Part shown: positions 9,901 to 17,035 of the stretch, in pieces
How positions within the stretch are numbered: the first letter of the stretch is position 1
How the letters are laid out: each line of letters opens with the position of its first letter
The notes under the pieces: model-generated
Told to the model about the DNA's origin: nothing
Database searches by the model: none
Seen by the model: the letters and a program-made list of their open reading frames with translations, nothing else
Program-made: the position numbers and the translations under genes
Assembly (NCBI GenBank): GCA_016214355.1
Contig: JACROO010000045.1
Span: forward strand, 1-32,179
Source of the DNA: Nitrospirota bacterium
GTDB taxonomy: Bacteria > Nitrospirota > Thermodesulfovibrionia > UBA6902 > DSMQ01
Length of the DNA: 32,179 bases
Reading direction: 5' to 3'

Positions 9901-11273
9901 GCGCAGATGCCGGTGTTATAACGCGGTGCGAGGCTTTTCTTGACAGCATTAGCAATATAAAAGCAGTTAGCAGTGAGCAGTTGGCGGTTAGTAAAGAACT
10001 AACTGCTAACTGCTATCCGCTATCCGCTAAATCGCCAACTATCTCTCGTAATTTACAAAGGCGTATTATATTTATACCACGGATGTCAGACCATGCATTG
10101 GGGATTGCTGCAGCCTTTGAGTCCTGCGGGGTTGACGCTGAGGTCTTGGATGCGCCTGATATTGAAACCGTGAAGGTCGGGAGACAATACATTTCAGGGA
10201 AAGAATGCTATCCATGCGTTATCACAACAGGGGACATGGTAAAAAAGGCGATATCAAAAGACTTTAATCCTTCAAGGGCTGCCTTTTTCATGCCGTCAGG
10301 CGCAGGACCGTGCCGTTTCGGGCAATATAATATCCTCCACAGGCTTGTTCTGAGTGAAGCAGGATTCCCGGATGTCCCGATATTTTCCCCCAACCAGGAC
10401 GCATCTTTTTACAGGGAATTAGGCATGGTCGGCAAGGACCTCACTAAACATGCATGGAAAGGCATTATTGCAATAGAACTGCTGATGAAATGTCTTCATG
10501 AAACAAGACCCTATGAAAGTAACAAAGGAGAAACCGAAAATATTTACAAAGAATATCTCGTAAAAATCAGCCGGAGCGTTAAAAGCCATAATGGCGCTAT
10601 GCATGAACTTTTGAGAGAAATGCAGAGGACATTTTCTGCAGTACCAAAAAATACCCGGAAAAAGCCCCTTGTCGGCATTGTCGGAGAAATCTTTGTCAGG
10701 CACAATGCCTTTTCAAATGAAGATATTATCAGAAAGATAGAGGCGCTGGGCGGTGAGGTCTGGCTTGCTCCCGTAGAAGAATGGCTTTATTATGTAAATC
10801 AGATGGGACTGCGCAAGGCAGTAAACAAATTCAGGAGTATGCCTTTTTCAAAAAAAGCTGCGTCAGAAACCTTAAGCATCTTTGTTACAGGACTTGTGCA
10901 AAAAAGGATTGAACATGAATTTTCAAAACCGTTTAACGGGTTTCTTAAAACAGTTAAGGAGCCTTCAACAAAAAAAATATTTGCAAATGCCTTACCATAC
11001 CTGCATAATTCTTTTGAAGGCGAGGCGATTCTGAGCATGGGCAAGGCGGTGGATTTTGTTCAAAGGGGAGCCTCTGGCATTATCAGCGTAATGCCTTTCG
11101 GCTGCATGCCGGGAACTATCGTAAGCGCCTTATTGAAAGGACTAAAACAGGATACGGACATTCCGTGCCTCAGCATCGCATATGACGGGGCAGAGGCAAC
11201 ATGCTCTGAGATACAGCTTGAGGCTTTTATGCATCAGGCGGCAGTGTTGTTAAATGGCGCAAAAAGAAGATGA
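6957..11273 (+). CDS. Giant acyl-CoA dehydratase activase (two BadF/HgdC domains plus DUF2229)
   Basis: A 1438-residue protein of the CoA-substrate-specific enzyme activase group. Two ASKHA-fold BcrA/BadF/BadG/HgdC ATPase domains occur in tandem: GLDAGSVSVKIAVLD ... MGGEDSK ... CAAGTGSFLDQQAERL at about 3-285, and GIDIGSISTNLAVID ... IGGQDSK ... CAAGTGSFIEEQAEKL at about 312-570. The cysteines in CAAGTGS ligate the [4Fe-4S] cluster at the dimer interface in HgdC. A cysteine cluster (GCKGCENLCEI, near 617) follows, then DUF2229 from about 693 (IGIPRIFFFHDLLPFW) and a HgdB-like C-terminal region. It probably drives ATP-dependent low-potential electron transfer to an unidentified partner. Four period-7 repeats are translated in frame at domain borders. 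The TGA overlaps the ATG of the next tiny ORF. Confidence 0.9.
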   Translation: MKKFIGLDAGSVSVKIAVLDAEGSILETKYVRHKGKPLTVACDLLSEINCPYSLSITGSAGRLIAQIFGIEPVNEIVAQSYSTKKLFPHINTVFEMGGEDSKLILLENGRVKEFSMNSVCAAGTGSFLDQQAERLRLSIEEFSEIALKSETPPRIAGRCSVFAKSDMIHLQQIATPMEDIVAGLCFAVARNFKGSICKNMALTEPVSFQGGVASNKGVTKAIKEVFGFKGLLIPEHYALMPAIGAALNDMEQGGGNTYDIEKLKAFLSSRKNEDRGHEPLTKVHSSQFTVYTKQTPTYQLSTVNRQLSTKAYLGIDIGSISTNLAVIDEDGGLLAKRYLMTAGRPIEAVRQGLAEIGGEIGNNVKIIGVGTTGSGRYMIADFVGADIVKNEITAQATAAVAIDTEVDTIFEIGGQDSKYISIKDGVIVDFEMNKACAAGTGSFIEEQAEKLDLSVKEEFSKMAFESRNPCALGERCTVFMENSLLSRQQRGIPKEDLVAGLSYSIVQNYINRVVGDKKIGEKIFFQGGVAFNEAVVAAFEKYLNKSITVPPHHDVTGAIGMAIIARGYMKNKKSAISSEQLAVSKNELTANSYSLTAESSFKGFDLSRRNYEIKSFGCKGCENLCEINSVRIEGEKDPLFYGSRCEKYDVKRKKKYSSNIDMPDLFAEREDILTKTHREYKERFSVPSSQFPVRIGIPRIFFFHDLLPFWSTLLWELGFEVELSDKTTRQIVNKGVENILSESCFPHKASHGHIKNLIEKNVDAILIPSFINLNSSIEAMRGFACPYVQTIPYIARAAFGKAENRIKFLNPVVNKELGEDFLLSELHKTLRHYNISKHKIKKAVIKAENVQGEFISAVKNRGKKVLGNLNGKTIVILGRSYNAFDSGMNLDIPKKLSDLGVLSIPMDYLPLEEIDISSKWPGMYWRSGQNILRAAEIIRNNTDLFALYLGNFSCGPDSFIHKYFKETIGSKPFLQIEIDEHSADAGVITRCEAFLDSISNIKAVSSEQLAVSKELTANCYPLSAKSPTISRNLQRRIIFIPRMSDHALGIAAAFESCGVDAEVLDAPDIETVKVGRQYISGKECYPCVITTGDMVKKAISKDFNPSRAAFFMPSGAGPCRFGQYNILHRLVLSEAGFPDVPIFSPNQDASFYRELGMVGKDLTKHAWKGIIAIELLMKCLHETRPYESNKGETENIYKEYLVKISRSVKSHNGAMHELLREMQRTFSAVPKNTRKKPLVGIVGEIFVRHNAFSNEDIIRKIEALGGEVWLAPVEEWLYYVNQMGLRKAVNKFRSMPFSKKAASETLSIFVTGLVQKRIEHEFSKPFNGFLKTVKEPSTKKIFANALPYLHNSFEGEAILSMGKAVDFVQRGASGIISVMPFGCMPGTIVSALLKGLKQDTDIPCLSIAYDGAEATCSEIQLEAFMHQAAVLLNGAKRR
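7802..7882 (+). repeat. Period-7 repeat array in the activase interdomain linker
   Basis: The left array is AGTTCAT, AGTTCAC, AGTTTAC, AGTTTAC. The right array is TCAACTG, TCAACCG, TCAACCG, TCAACTG. It encodes a Ser/Thr/Gln-rich linker (SSQFTVYT ... QLSTVNRQLST) exactly between the two ATPase domains, with the frame kept. Confidence 0.85.
8685..8748 (+). repeat. Inverted period-7 repeat inside the activase gene (copy 1)
   Basis: AGCAGTG, AGCAGTT, AGCAGTT on the left; CTAACAG, CTAACAG, CTATTCG, CTAACTG on the right. The arms can pair around a short spacer. It encodes SSEQLAVSK-NELTANSYSLTAE between the second ATPase domain and the cysteine cluster. Confidence 0.85.
9008..9044 (+). repeat. Period-7 repeat inside the activase gene (TTCCCAG/TTCTCAG)
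   Basis: TTCTCAG and TTCCCAG alternate four times, encoding SVPSSQFPV just before the DUF2229 domain. There is no matching inverted arm, unlike its neighbours. Confidence 0.8.
9962..10030 (+). repeat. Inverted period-7 repeat inside the activase gene (copy 2)
   Basis: Left arm AGCAGTT, AGCAGTG, AGCAGTT, GGCGGTT; right arm CTAACTG, CTAACTG, CTATCCG, CTATCCG. It uses the same unit as the array at 8685-8748 and encodes a nearly identical peptide (AVSSEQLAVSKELTANCYPL), so one repeat family has landed twice in the same gene and frame. Confidence 0.85.
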
Positions 11274-11329
11274 GCAAGCACAAGCACAAGAAGCTTCTCA
11301 AAAAAACCAAACATCAGAGAAGAAAATAG
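11270..11329 (+). CDS. Tiny basic protein resembling bS22 / AURKAIP1-COX24 domain
   Basis: A 19-codon ORF whose ATG overlaps the activase stop codon (ATGA). The product MSKHKHKKLLKKTKHQRRK matches, from memory, the conserved core of the tiny bS22 ribosomal protein of actinobacteria and of the mitochondrial AURKAIP1/COX24 (mS38) domain, where the pattern is KKKHRKLLRKTRVQRRK. In the same frame the ten codons before the ATG read GSVVKWRKKK, which also matches the usual family N-terminus (MGSVVKKRRKR). No ATG, GTG or TTG precedes them, because the codon before that GSV is GGC and a stop lies at 11219. The protein may start at 11270, or the N-terminal codons may have been absorbed by the activase end. 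It is too short for the ORF track. Confidence 0.6.
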   Translation: MSKHKHKKLLKKTKHQRRK

Positions 11330-11368
11330 CGCCTGTGGAACGCAGGTAACCGGGCTATTTCTTGCCTC

Positions 11369-11398
11369 TTGACATCTTGGAATATAATACCTTATACT
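11369..11398 (+). promoter_or_regulatory. Near-consensus promoter for the LamG lipoprotein gene
   Basis: TTGACA (11369-11374) and TATACT (11393-11398) are 18 nt apart. GGGGGAAGG at 11443-11451 provides a strong ribosome-binding site 7 nt before the ATG at 11459. Confidence 0.65.
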
Positions 11399-11458
11399 TT
11401 TTAAGTTTTTAATAATCCAGCCAAGTACAATATTTTATTTAAGGGGGAAGGTGCAATT

Positions 11459-12394
11459 ATGAAGATGTTATTCAGTTATAAGAGAAATTTATTGCTGTTT
11501 ATTGCGGGTATTTTTATTTTGACAGCCGCAGGTTTTTTGCTGACAAGCTGCGGCGCAGGCCCGCAGACTAAGGTGACGGAGCCAGAGAATGGGGATTTCG
11601 CTCTTCAATTTACTGGTGCTGAATATGTTAGAGCAGATATAACTCAAGGACAGGGGTCATCGCTCAGGAATAAACCTGTTACAGTTGAAGCGTGGGTAAA
11701 GACAACTGCCACAACTTTAACGACCATTTTTGCGCGGGGAGCTACTACAGGAGCTATTTTATTTGTTGATAATGGTGCAAATTGTGCTGCTGCCGGCAGG
11801 GTTGGTTTTACCGATGGCGATGTATTTGTATGCAGTACTGCTGCGAAAAATGACGGCGCATGGCATCATCTGGCAGGAGTAATAGCAAATGCTGACCACA
11901 GCACTGTTCATGCAGAGTGTTCTTGTGCTACTATTGTATGCGGTGATTTGGATTCAGATTTGTCGTATAGAGATGAAATACCACATATAGATTTCTATGT
12001 AGACGGTGTTTTTCAGGATTGTGCTGCTCCAAGTTCAAGTATTTACCCTGCAGGTATTGATAACGGCACTAATGCAATGGGAGCTAATCCGGATGGGGTT
12101 GGGAGCAATCTTTCTGCTACCCCGGTTGATTTTACCGGAACTATTGATGAGGTTAGAATCTGGGGCGCTGCGAGAACAGAAAATCAGATTCAGCAATGCA
12201 TGCGGCAGGAGCTTGGCGTAACAGGAGGGGTATGCGGAATTGATAGCAGTATTTTAGAAGGTTACTGGAAACTTAATGAGGGAACCGGTCACAAGGCTAC
12301 TGATGCCTCGGGTCATGGCATTGACGGTTCAAAATATATTTCTGCTACTTCTGCTAACTGGGACGGCGGCTGGGTTTCAGGTTATCCGTTTTAA
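11459..12394 (+). CDS. LamG (concanavalin A-like) domain lipoprotein
   Basis: A 311-residue exported lipoprotein. The N-terminus is a signal peptide with a hydrophobic core (LLLFIAGIFILTAAGFLL) and lipobox LTSC, with the lipidated cysteine at about residue 31. The mature part is a LamG/laminin-G-3-type jelly-roll: FALQFTGAEYVRA, TVEAWVKT, WHHLAGV, IDFYVDG, IDEVRIWGAARTENQI and EGYWKLNEGTGHKATDASG are classic markers of the fold. It probably binds carbohydrate or another surface ligand; no catalytic motif is seen. The mature protein has about ten cysteines, suggesting disulfides. It stands alone, behind its own promoter and closed by a terminator, so it is probably monocistronic. Confidence 0.85.
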   Translation: MKMLFSYKRNLLLFIAGIFILTAAGFLLTSCGAGPQTKVTEPENGDFALQFTGAEYVRADITQGQGSSLRNKPVTVEAWVKTTATTLTTIFARGATTGAILFVDNGANCAAAGRVGFTDGDVFVCSTAAKNDGAWHHLAGVIANADHSTVHAECSCATIVCGDLDSDLSYRDEIPHIDFYVDGVFQDCAAPSSSIYPAGIDNGTNAMGANPDGVGSNLSATPVDFTGTIDEVRIWGAARTENQIQQCMRQELGVTGGVCGIDSSILEGYWKLNEGTGHKATDASGHGIDGSKYISATSANWDGGWVSGYPF

Positions 12395-12423
12395 CTGCAC
12401 ATTTAGGGCAATTACATAAAGGG

Positions 12424-12450
12424 GAAGTGTTAAATCGCTTCTTTTTTTTT
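12424..12450 (+). terminator. Intrinsic terminator after the LamG gene
   Basis: Stem GAAGTG/CGCTTC (six pairs, one G-T) with loop TTAAAT is followed by nine T. It lies between convergent genes, and its T tract abuts the stop codon of the minus-strand gene. Confidence 0.7.
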
Positions 12451-13240
12451 ATTCCTTAAACCTTGTAACTTTTATGCCGATGAATTTCATTGATTTAAGA
12501 TAGTCGGCAAAAAGCACTTTTTTTACCCCGTTAGAAACATTTTTTCTAACGGGGTCAGTGTCTTTGCCTTTCACCCCGCTTGCATGGATTAAATAAATTT
12601 CTCTGTGTTCTGTGTTCTGTGTTCTGTGCTCTGTCTTTATAATCCCGATATGCCCGACTATTTCACCACCAACTCTCTTTTTAGGGTCTTTAATGAAAAA
12701 GACGATATCACCGTTTTTTAACATCTCAACGGCATTCACTGCCTCCTGTTTCAGAAGAATCTTAACTTTTTTTTGCCCGCGCGAGCCTTTTATGGATGTT
12801 GTCTTTCCGAGTTCTGCTGAAATATCATTCCCCCATTTACCGCTTAAAATCATATCTTCGCCGTATTGAAACCTGTCGCTGTAGTTTAAAACCGTGTTAT
12901 CCTGCAAAATCCCTTTTGTGTGAAACCGCATATCAAGCGCCTTTTCAATTGCCTGCTCAGGGGTACTGCTCAGGGCAAGCTCTGCAGACCTGAATACATG
13001 ATACATGCAGTCCACCCTTTCATCCGAGACTATCACTTCTCTCCTTACATATTCACCCAGCGGGTCAGGGTCATAAGGACTGCCGACAAACTGCTCTGCC
13101 CAGAAGGCAATTCTGTCAGCAAGAGGTTTATCTTTTAATGCCTGCTGCAGTCTATCAATATTTTCTGTTTCTAAGGCAGTTACATTTTGACTTGATAGAG
13201 TAAGTGCAATGATATATATTATTACTACAAACTTTTTCAT
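12449..13240 (-). CDS. DUF1460-type (NlpC/P60-like) exported protein
   Basis: A 263-residue protein with an N-terminal signal peptide (FVVIIYIIALTLSSQNVTA). The pattern AEQFVGSPYDPDPLGE, then VDCMYHVFRSAELAL and later DIVFFI...GHIGII, fits DUF1460 proteins: N-acetylmuramoyl-L-alanine amidase-like members of the NlpC/P60 clan. The cysteine in VDCM would be the nucleophile and the histidine in VGHIGI the base. A role in peptidoglycan turnover is likely but unproved here. Two foreign-looking stretches are translated: a TEHRTQNTEHRE peptide from a seven-base repeat (12598-12635) and a VRKNVSNGVKK peptide from a palindrome (12525-12555). AAGTGAG precedes the ATG. The TAA stop abuts the terminator of the convergent LamG gene. 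Confidence 0.75.
   Translation of the reverse strand: MKKFVVIIYIIALTLSSQNVTALETENIDRLQQALKDKPLADRIAFWAEQFVGSPYDPDPLGEYVRREVIVSDERVDCMYHVFRSAELALSSTPEQAIEKALDMRFHTKGILQDNTVLNYSDRFQYGEDMILSGKWGNDISAELGKTTSIKGSRGQKKVKILLKQEAVNAVEMLKNGDIVFFIKDPKKRVGGEIVGHIGIIKTEHRTQNTEHREIYLIHASGVKGKDTDPVRKNVSNGVKKVLFADYLKSMKFIGIKVTRFKE
12525..12555 (+). repeat. ACCCCGTTAGAAA palindrome, copy 1 (inside DUF1460 gene)
   Basis: ACCCCGTTAGAAA and TTTCTAACGGGGT flank a 5-nt spacer. The same arms recur at 19074-19115. Here it is translated in frame near the C-terminus. Confidence 0.8.
12598..12635 (+). repeat. Period-7 TGTTCTG repeat inside DUF1460 gene
   Basis: Five consecutive units of (T)GTTCTGT type, with minor variants at both ends. 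On the coding strand it reads as ACAGAAC repeats, giving the EHRTQNTEHRE insertion. Confidence 0.85.
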
Positions 13241-13334
13241 CTCACTTAAAGTTTAAAAATAAAAAAGCAAAATTGCAAATGAACCACCCTGCGGCAGAGA
13301 CTGTAGGGCATCTAAAAAATTTATTTTGTTAGCT

Positions 13335-13494
13335 GTCATTCCTGCGGAAGTCTATGACCCGTGCCTATGGCTCGGAGCCAACGGCTCATAGAGGGTCACG
13401 ACCCATAGGGCAGGAATCCAGAAAAAACAAAAGACTGGATTCTCTACGAGTCATAGACCGCATCTCTACGAGTCGTAGGCAAGTGCGGAATGAC
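13335..13494 (+). repeat. GTCATTCC inverted-repeat element carrying inserted mini-palindromes
   Basis: The ends GTCATTCC and GGAATGAC and inner pairs GGAATCCAG/CTGGATTC mark a common MITE-like hairpin. It is interrupted three times. A 59-nt block at 13351-13409 contains GGCTCGGAGCC and GGGTCACGACCC palindromes nested between CTATGA and TCATAG. CTACGAGTCATAG lies at 13444-13456 and CTACGAGTCGTAG at 13466-13478. Removing them restores an ordinary element of the type at 24465-24552. No ORF. It fills most of the gap between the DUF1460 gene and smc. Confidence 0.75.
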
Positions 13495-13510
13495 GTAAAC
13501 GAGTGCAGAT

Positions 13511-16500
13511 ATGCGAGTTGAGAAAATAGAACTAATAGGCTTCAAGTCTTTTTCCGAAAAAACTGTCTTTAATTTCCATCACGGAATTACCGCAATTATT
13601 GGTCCTAACGGCTGCGGCAAAAGCAATATTGTTGATGCCGTTAAGTGGGTCCTCGGTGAACAGAGCGCCAAAAGCCTTAGAGGCGCCAGCATGGAAGATG
13701 TCATATTCAACGGCTCTGTCTCAAAAAAACAAAAAGGGATGGCAGAGGTAACTTTTGTAATATCAGGAATCAGCAGCGGTTCATCCGGAAATGGTGAAGT
13801 CTCTGTCACAAGGCGTCTCTACAGGTCCGGCGAGAGCGAATATCTTATAAATAAAGTGCCGTGCAGGCTTAAAGATATTAAAGACCTCTTTCTTGATACA
13901 GGACTTGAGCTCAAAACCTATTCAATATTAGAACAGGGCAGGATGGACGAAATCATTACTTCAAAACCTCTGGACAGGAGGTTCCTGATTGAAGAAGTCG
14001 CCGGCGTTATGAAATACAAGGTGCGAAAGGCTGAGGCACTTCAAAAACTTGAGTCATCCCAGACAAACCTCCAGAGATTACAGGATATAATTACTGAAGT
14101 TAAACGTCAGATTAACTCTATTGACAGATATGCAAAAAAGGCAGAAAGGTATAAAAGACTTTTTGAGGAAATCAAAGACATTGAAATTAGAATTGCCGCA
14201 AGGGATACAAATCTCTTAAGTAAAGAGCTCTCAGATATTACGTCATCAGAGAATTCGCTCAAATCACATGAGGCTGAACTCTCTGCGAACATGCACTCAG
14301 CAGAAGCACTGATAGAGCAAAAAAAGCTTGTATGCCTTGAAAATGAAAAAAAACTCGCGGAGATTCAATCTAAGCTCTATTCTGCTGAAAGAGAAGTTAC
14401 AGAGGGTGAAGGCAAAGCAGCACTTCTCAGAAGCGAATGTGACAATCTGAAAGGCAGGCTCCACAGGCTGTTTTCGCGCGACAGTGAACTTGCCATTGAG
14501 ACAGAAAACATCAGCACCCAGAATAAAGAGGCAGAAGATACCTCCATGAAGTTAAGTTATGAGATATCAAGCCTTGAGGAAATCCTCAGGACAAGGAGCA
14601 GTTCATTTCAGGATTCTGAAAATGAAATTCTGGGGCTTGAACAAATTCTTGAATCCGGAAGAAAGCAGCTTTTTGACAAGGCAGAGAGCATCATTGCCCT
14701 TAAAAATGAGATAAGCAATCTGACAGCATTGATAGAAGACCTCAATAGAAAAGAAGACAAAAATACCGGTGATATAAATTCTGCTAAAGAAAAAATTTTC
14801 TTGCTCGGCACTTCAATCAGGGAAATAAATAACAGTTGTTTAAATTTAGATTCAGAATTTAAAAACAGGACAGAGACAAAAGAAAGGCTGATTAGCGACA
14901 TAGACAGAAAAAAAGAGGAACTGGCAAAGATAGAAGAACAGCTTTATAAGGACAGGGAAGAACTCGCCTTCTTGACTTCAAGGCTTGAATCCCTGACAGA
15001 GTTATACAGGGACAAAAGAGAAGGCGTAGAGGAAAACATAAAGATACTCTGCCAGGTAGCTGATATTTTTGAGAGTCCTCCGGAGTATGAGACCGCGATA
15101 GAGGCAGCACTCGGAGAAAAACTCAGCGCAGCAGTCGTAGATAACCACCATGAAATAAAAAAGGCATTAGATTTTATAAAAGAACATAAAATAAACAGAA
15201 CTGCCTTTATACCTGTAAATATAAATTTCCACGGTGCAGTTCAGCAGGCTTCTGCTGCGACGGAAAATCAGGAAGGAGTTATTGGCAGAGCCGTTGATTT
15301 TGTCAAGGCAAAGGAAGGGTTTGAAAAAATTGTGGCGTCCCTGCTTAACAATGTGCTTATAGTTAATAACCTGAACGCAGTGTTTGACCTCTGGCAGTCT
15401 TCGCATCAGGTGCATCCGCTAAATGGGACGGCAAAACTCTTTGTCACACTTGACGGAGATGTGCTTGAACCTTCAGGCATTGCCGTTGGCGGCATTGAAA
15501 AAGGCATTCTGAAGGTAAAGCGCGAGATTAAACAGCTTAAAAAAACTATTACTTCAAAGAAGTCTGATATTTCTTCATACGAGGGGAAAGTGGCATCCTT
15601 CAAAGAAGACATTGCATCTATAGATAAAAACATTTCCTCCATCATAGAGGAAATTTCCCGCATTGAAAAAGATCGTCATGAGCTTCAACTGAAAATAGTC
15701 AGCCTGCAGGAAGAAAACCTGACTCAGGAAAAGAAATTAGAATACCTCGTCATTGAACTTGATGAATACCGGAAAGAAAGAGATACGGCTCTGCAGGTTT
15801 TAAATGAAAAGAATACTGCCTGTAAGGCGCAGGAAGATGAACGCTCTGCAATAGAAGACAGGATAAGAAACGCCCATAGCGCAATTACTGATAAAAAAGA
15901 AATACTTGAGGCACTGCGCACTGAACTCACAGAGACTAAACTCTCTATTGCCGCTCTCAGGGAAAAGATTGATTCTCTGGGAAGGGAAAAAGAAAGGCTC
16001 AACACATCCCTTTCAGAGATAAAAAAGAAAAAAGAAGAAATATCAGGGGAACGCCTTGAGATTGAGCAGCGAATCGGACAGAAAGAGGATGAGATAAAAG
16101 AAAAAGAAGACCTCCTCAGGTCTTCTGTGGTTACAATCGGAGAAATGCAGGCTGAACTTTCAAATGTAAAAGATATGCTCGAGGCTAAAACAGCAGAACT
16201 GAATCTGATAGAAAAACAGCAGAAGTCCTACGCGTCAGGGCTGGAATTAGTCCGCAGGGAGCTTTCGCAGGCGGAGCTAAAAAAGACAGAGGCATCTTTA
16301 AGGCTTAAGTATATAACAGAAGATATTAAAAAGTCCTACGGTATTGAGCTTGCCGTTTCAGAACAGCCGACGGCTGAACCATCTCTTTCAGAAAACGAAG
16401 AAAGGCTCCCGGCATTAAGGGAAAAACTTCAGGAGATAGGGCCTGTTAATCTCGGCACGCTGGAAGAATTTGAGGAGCTCAAGACAAGGTATGAATTTCT

Positions 16501-17035
16501 GACCCGGCAGCAGGATGACCTCATTCAGTCCATAAGCTCACTGCAAGATGCAATTTCAAAAATAAACAGGACAACGCACAAGAGGCTCACAGAGGCATTT
16601 GAGGCGCTGAACGCAAAATTTAAAGAAGTCTTTGCAGTGCTTTTTGGAAAAGGCAGGGCAGAACTTACCCTTACCTCAAACAACATCCTTGAGGCAGGCA
16701 TTGAAATAGTGGCACAGCCGCCCGGCAAAAAATTACAGAATTTAATGTTGCTCTCAGGCGGAGAAAAGGCGCTGACAGCTCTTTCCCTGCTCTTTGCAGG
16801 TTTTATGATAAAGCCCACTCCTTTATGCCTTCTGGATGAGGTGGATGCACCGCTGGATGAATCAAATACGGATAGATTTGTTGCCTTACTGACAGAACTT
16901 GCAAAAAATATCCAGTTTATTACCATCACCCACAACCGGAGAACCATGGAAGCTGCTGAATACATATACGGTATTACGATGGAAGAGCCCGGAGTATCTA
17001 AGGTTATCTCAGTGCATATGGCGGAAGCGGTGTGA
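13511..17035 (+). CDS. smc: Chromosome segregation ATPase SMC
   Basis: A 1174-residue structural-maintenance-of-chromosomes protein, normal in length and complete. Walker A GPNGCGKSN is at about 31-39. Long heptad coiled coils run to about 500 and from about 670 to 1000. The hinge domain lies between (YETAIEAALGEKLSAAVVDN near 525, then FVTLDGDVLEPSGIAVGG). The ABC signature LLSGGEKALTALS is near 1079 and Walker B LCLLDEVDAPLDE near 1106. It acts as a dimer with ScpA/ScpB in chromosome compaction; those genes are not in the window. The stop overlaps the GTG of the downstream glcD-like gene by 4 nt. No strong ribosome-binding site precedes the ATG, which follows the repeat element by 16 nt. 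Confidence 0.97.
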   Translation: MRVEKIELIGFKSFSEKTVFNFHHGITAIIGPNGCGKSNIVDAVKWVLGEQSAKSLRGASMEDVIFNGSVSKKQKGMAEVTFVISGISSGSSGNGEVSVTRRLYRSGESEYLINKVPCRLKDIKDLFLDTGLELKTYSILEQGRMDEIITSKPLDRRFLIEEVAGVMKYKVRKAEALQKLESSQTNLQRLQDIITEVKRQINSIDRYAKKAERYKRLFEEIKDIEIRIAARDTNLLSKELSDITSSENSLKSHEAELSANMHSAEALIEQKKLVCLENEKKLAEIQSKLYSAEREVTEGEGKAALLRSECDNLKGRLHRLFSRDSELAIETENISTQNKEAEDTSMKLSYEISSLEEILRTRSSSFQDSENEILGLEQILESGRKQLFDKAESIIALKNEISNLTALIEDLNRKEDKNTGDINSAKEKIFLLGTSIREINNSCLNLDSEFKNRTETKERLISDIDRKKEELAKIEEQLYKDREELAFLTSRLESLTELYRDKREGVEENIKILCQVADIFESPPEYETAIEAALGEKLSAAVVDNHHEIKKALDFIKEHKINRTAFIPVNINFHGAVQQASAATENQEGVIGRAVDFVKAKEGFEKIVASLLNNVLIVNNLNAVFDLWQSSHQVHPLNGTAKLFVTLDGDVLEPSGIAVGGIEKGILKVKREIKQLKKTITSKKSDISSYEGKVASFKEDIASIDKNISSIIEEISRIEKDRHELQLKIVSLQEENLTQEKKLEYLVIELDEYRKERDTALQVLNEKNTACKAQEDERSAIEDRIRNAHSAITDKKEILEALRTELTETKLSIAALREKIDSLGREKERLNTSLSEIKKKKEEISGERLEIEQRIGQKEDEIKEKEDLLRSSVVTIGEMQAELSNVKDMLEAKTAELNLIEKQQKSYASGLELVRRELSQAELKKTEASLRLKYITEDIKKSYGIELAVSEQPTAEPSLSENEERLPALREKLQEIGPVNLGTLEEFEELKTRYEFLTRQQDDLIQSISSLQDAISKINRTTHKRLTEAFEALNAKFKEVFAVLFGKGRAELTLTSNNILEAGIEIVAQPPGKKLQNLMLLSGGEKALTALSLLFAGFMIKPTPLCLLDEVDAPLDESNTDRFVALLTELAKNIQFITITHNRRTMEAAEYIYGITMEEPGVSKVISVHMAEAV

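Noticed and set aside
7802-10030. CRISPR-like arrays suggested by regular short repeats
   Set aside because: Units are seven bases with no spacers, lie inside an open reading frame, and no cas genes are present.
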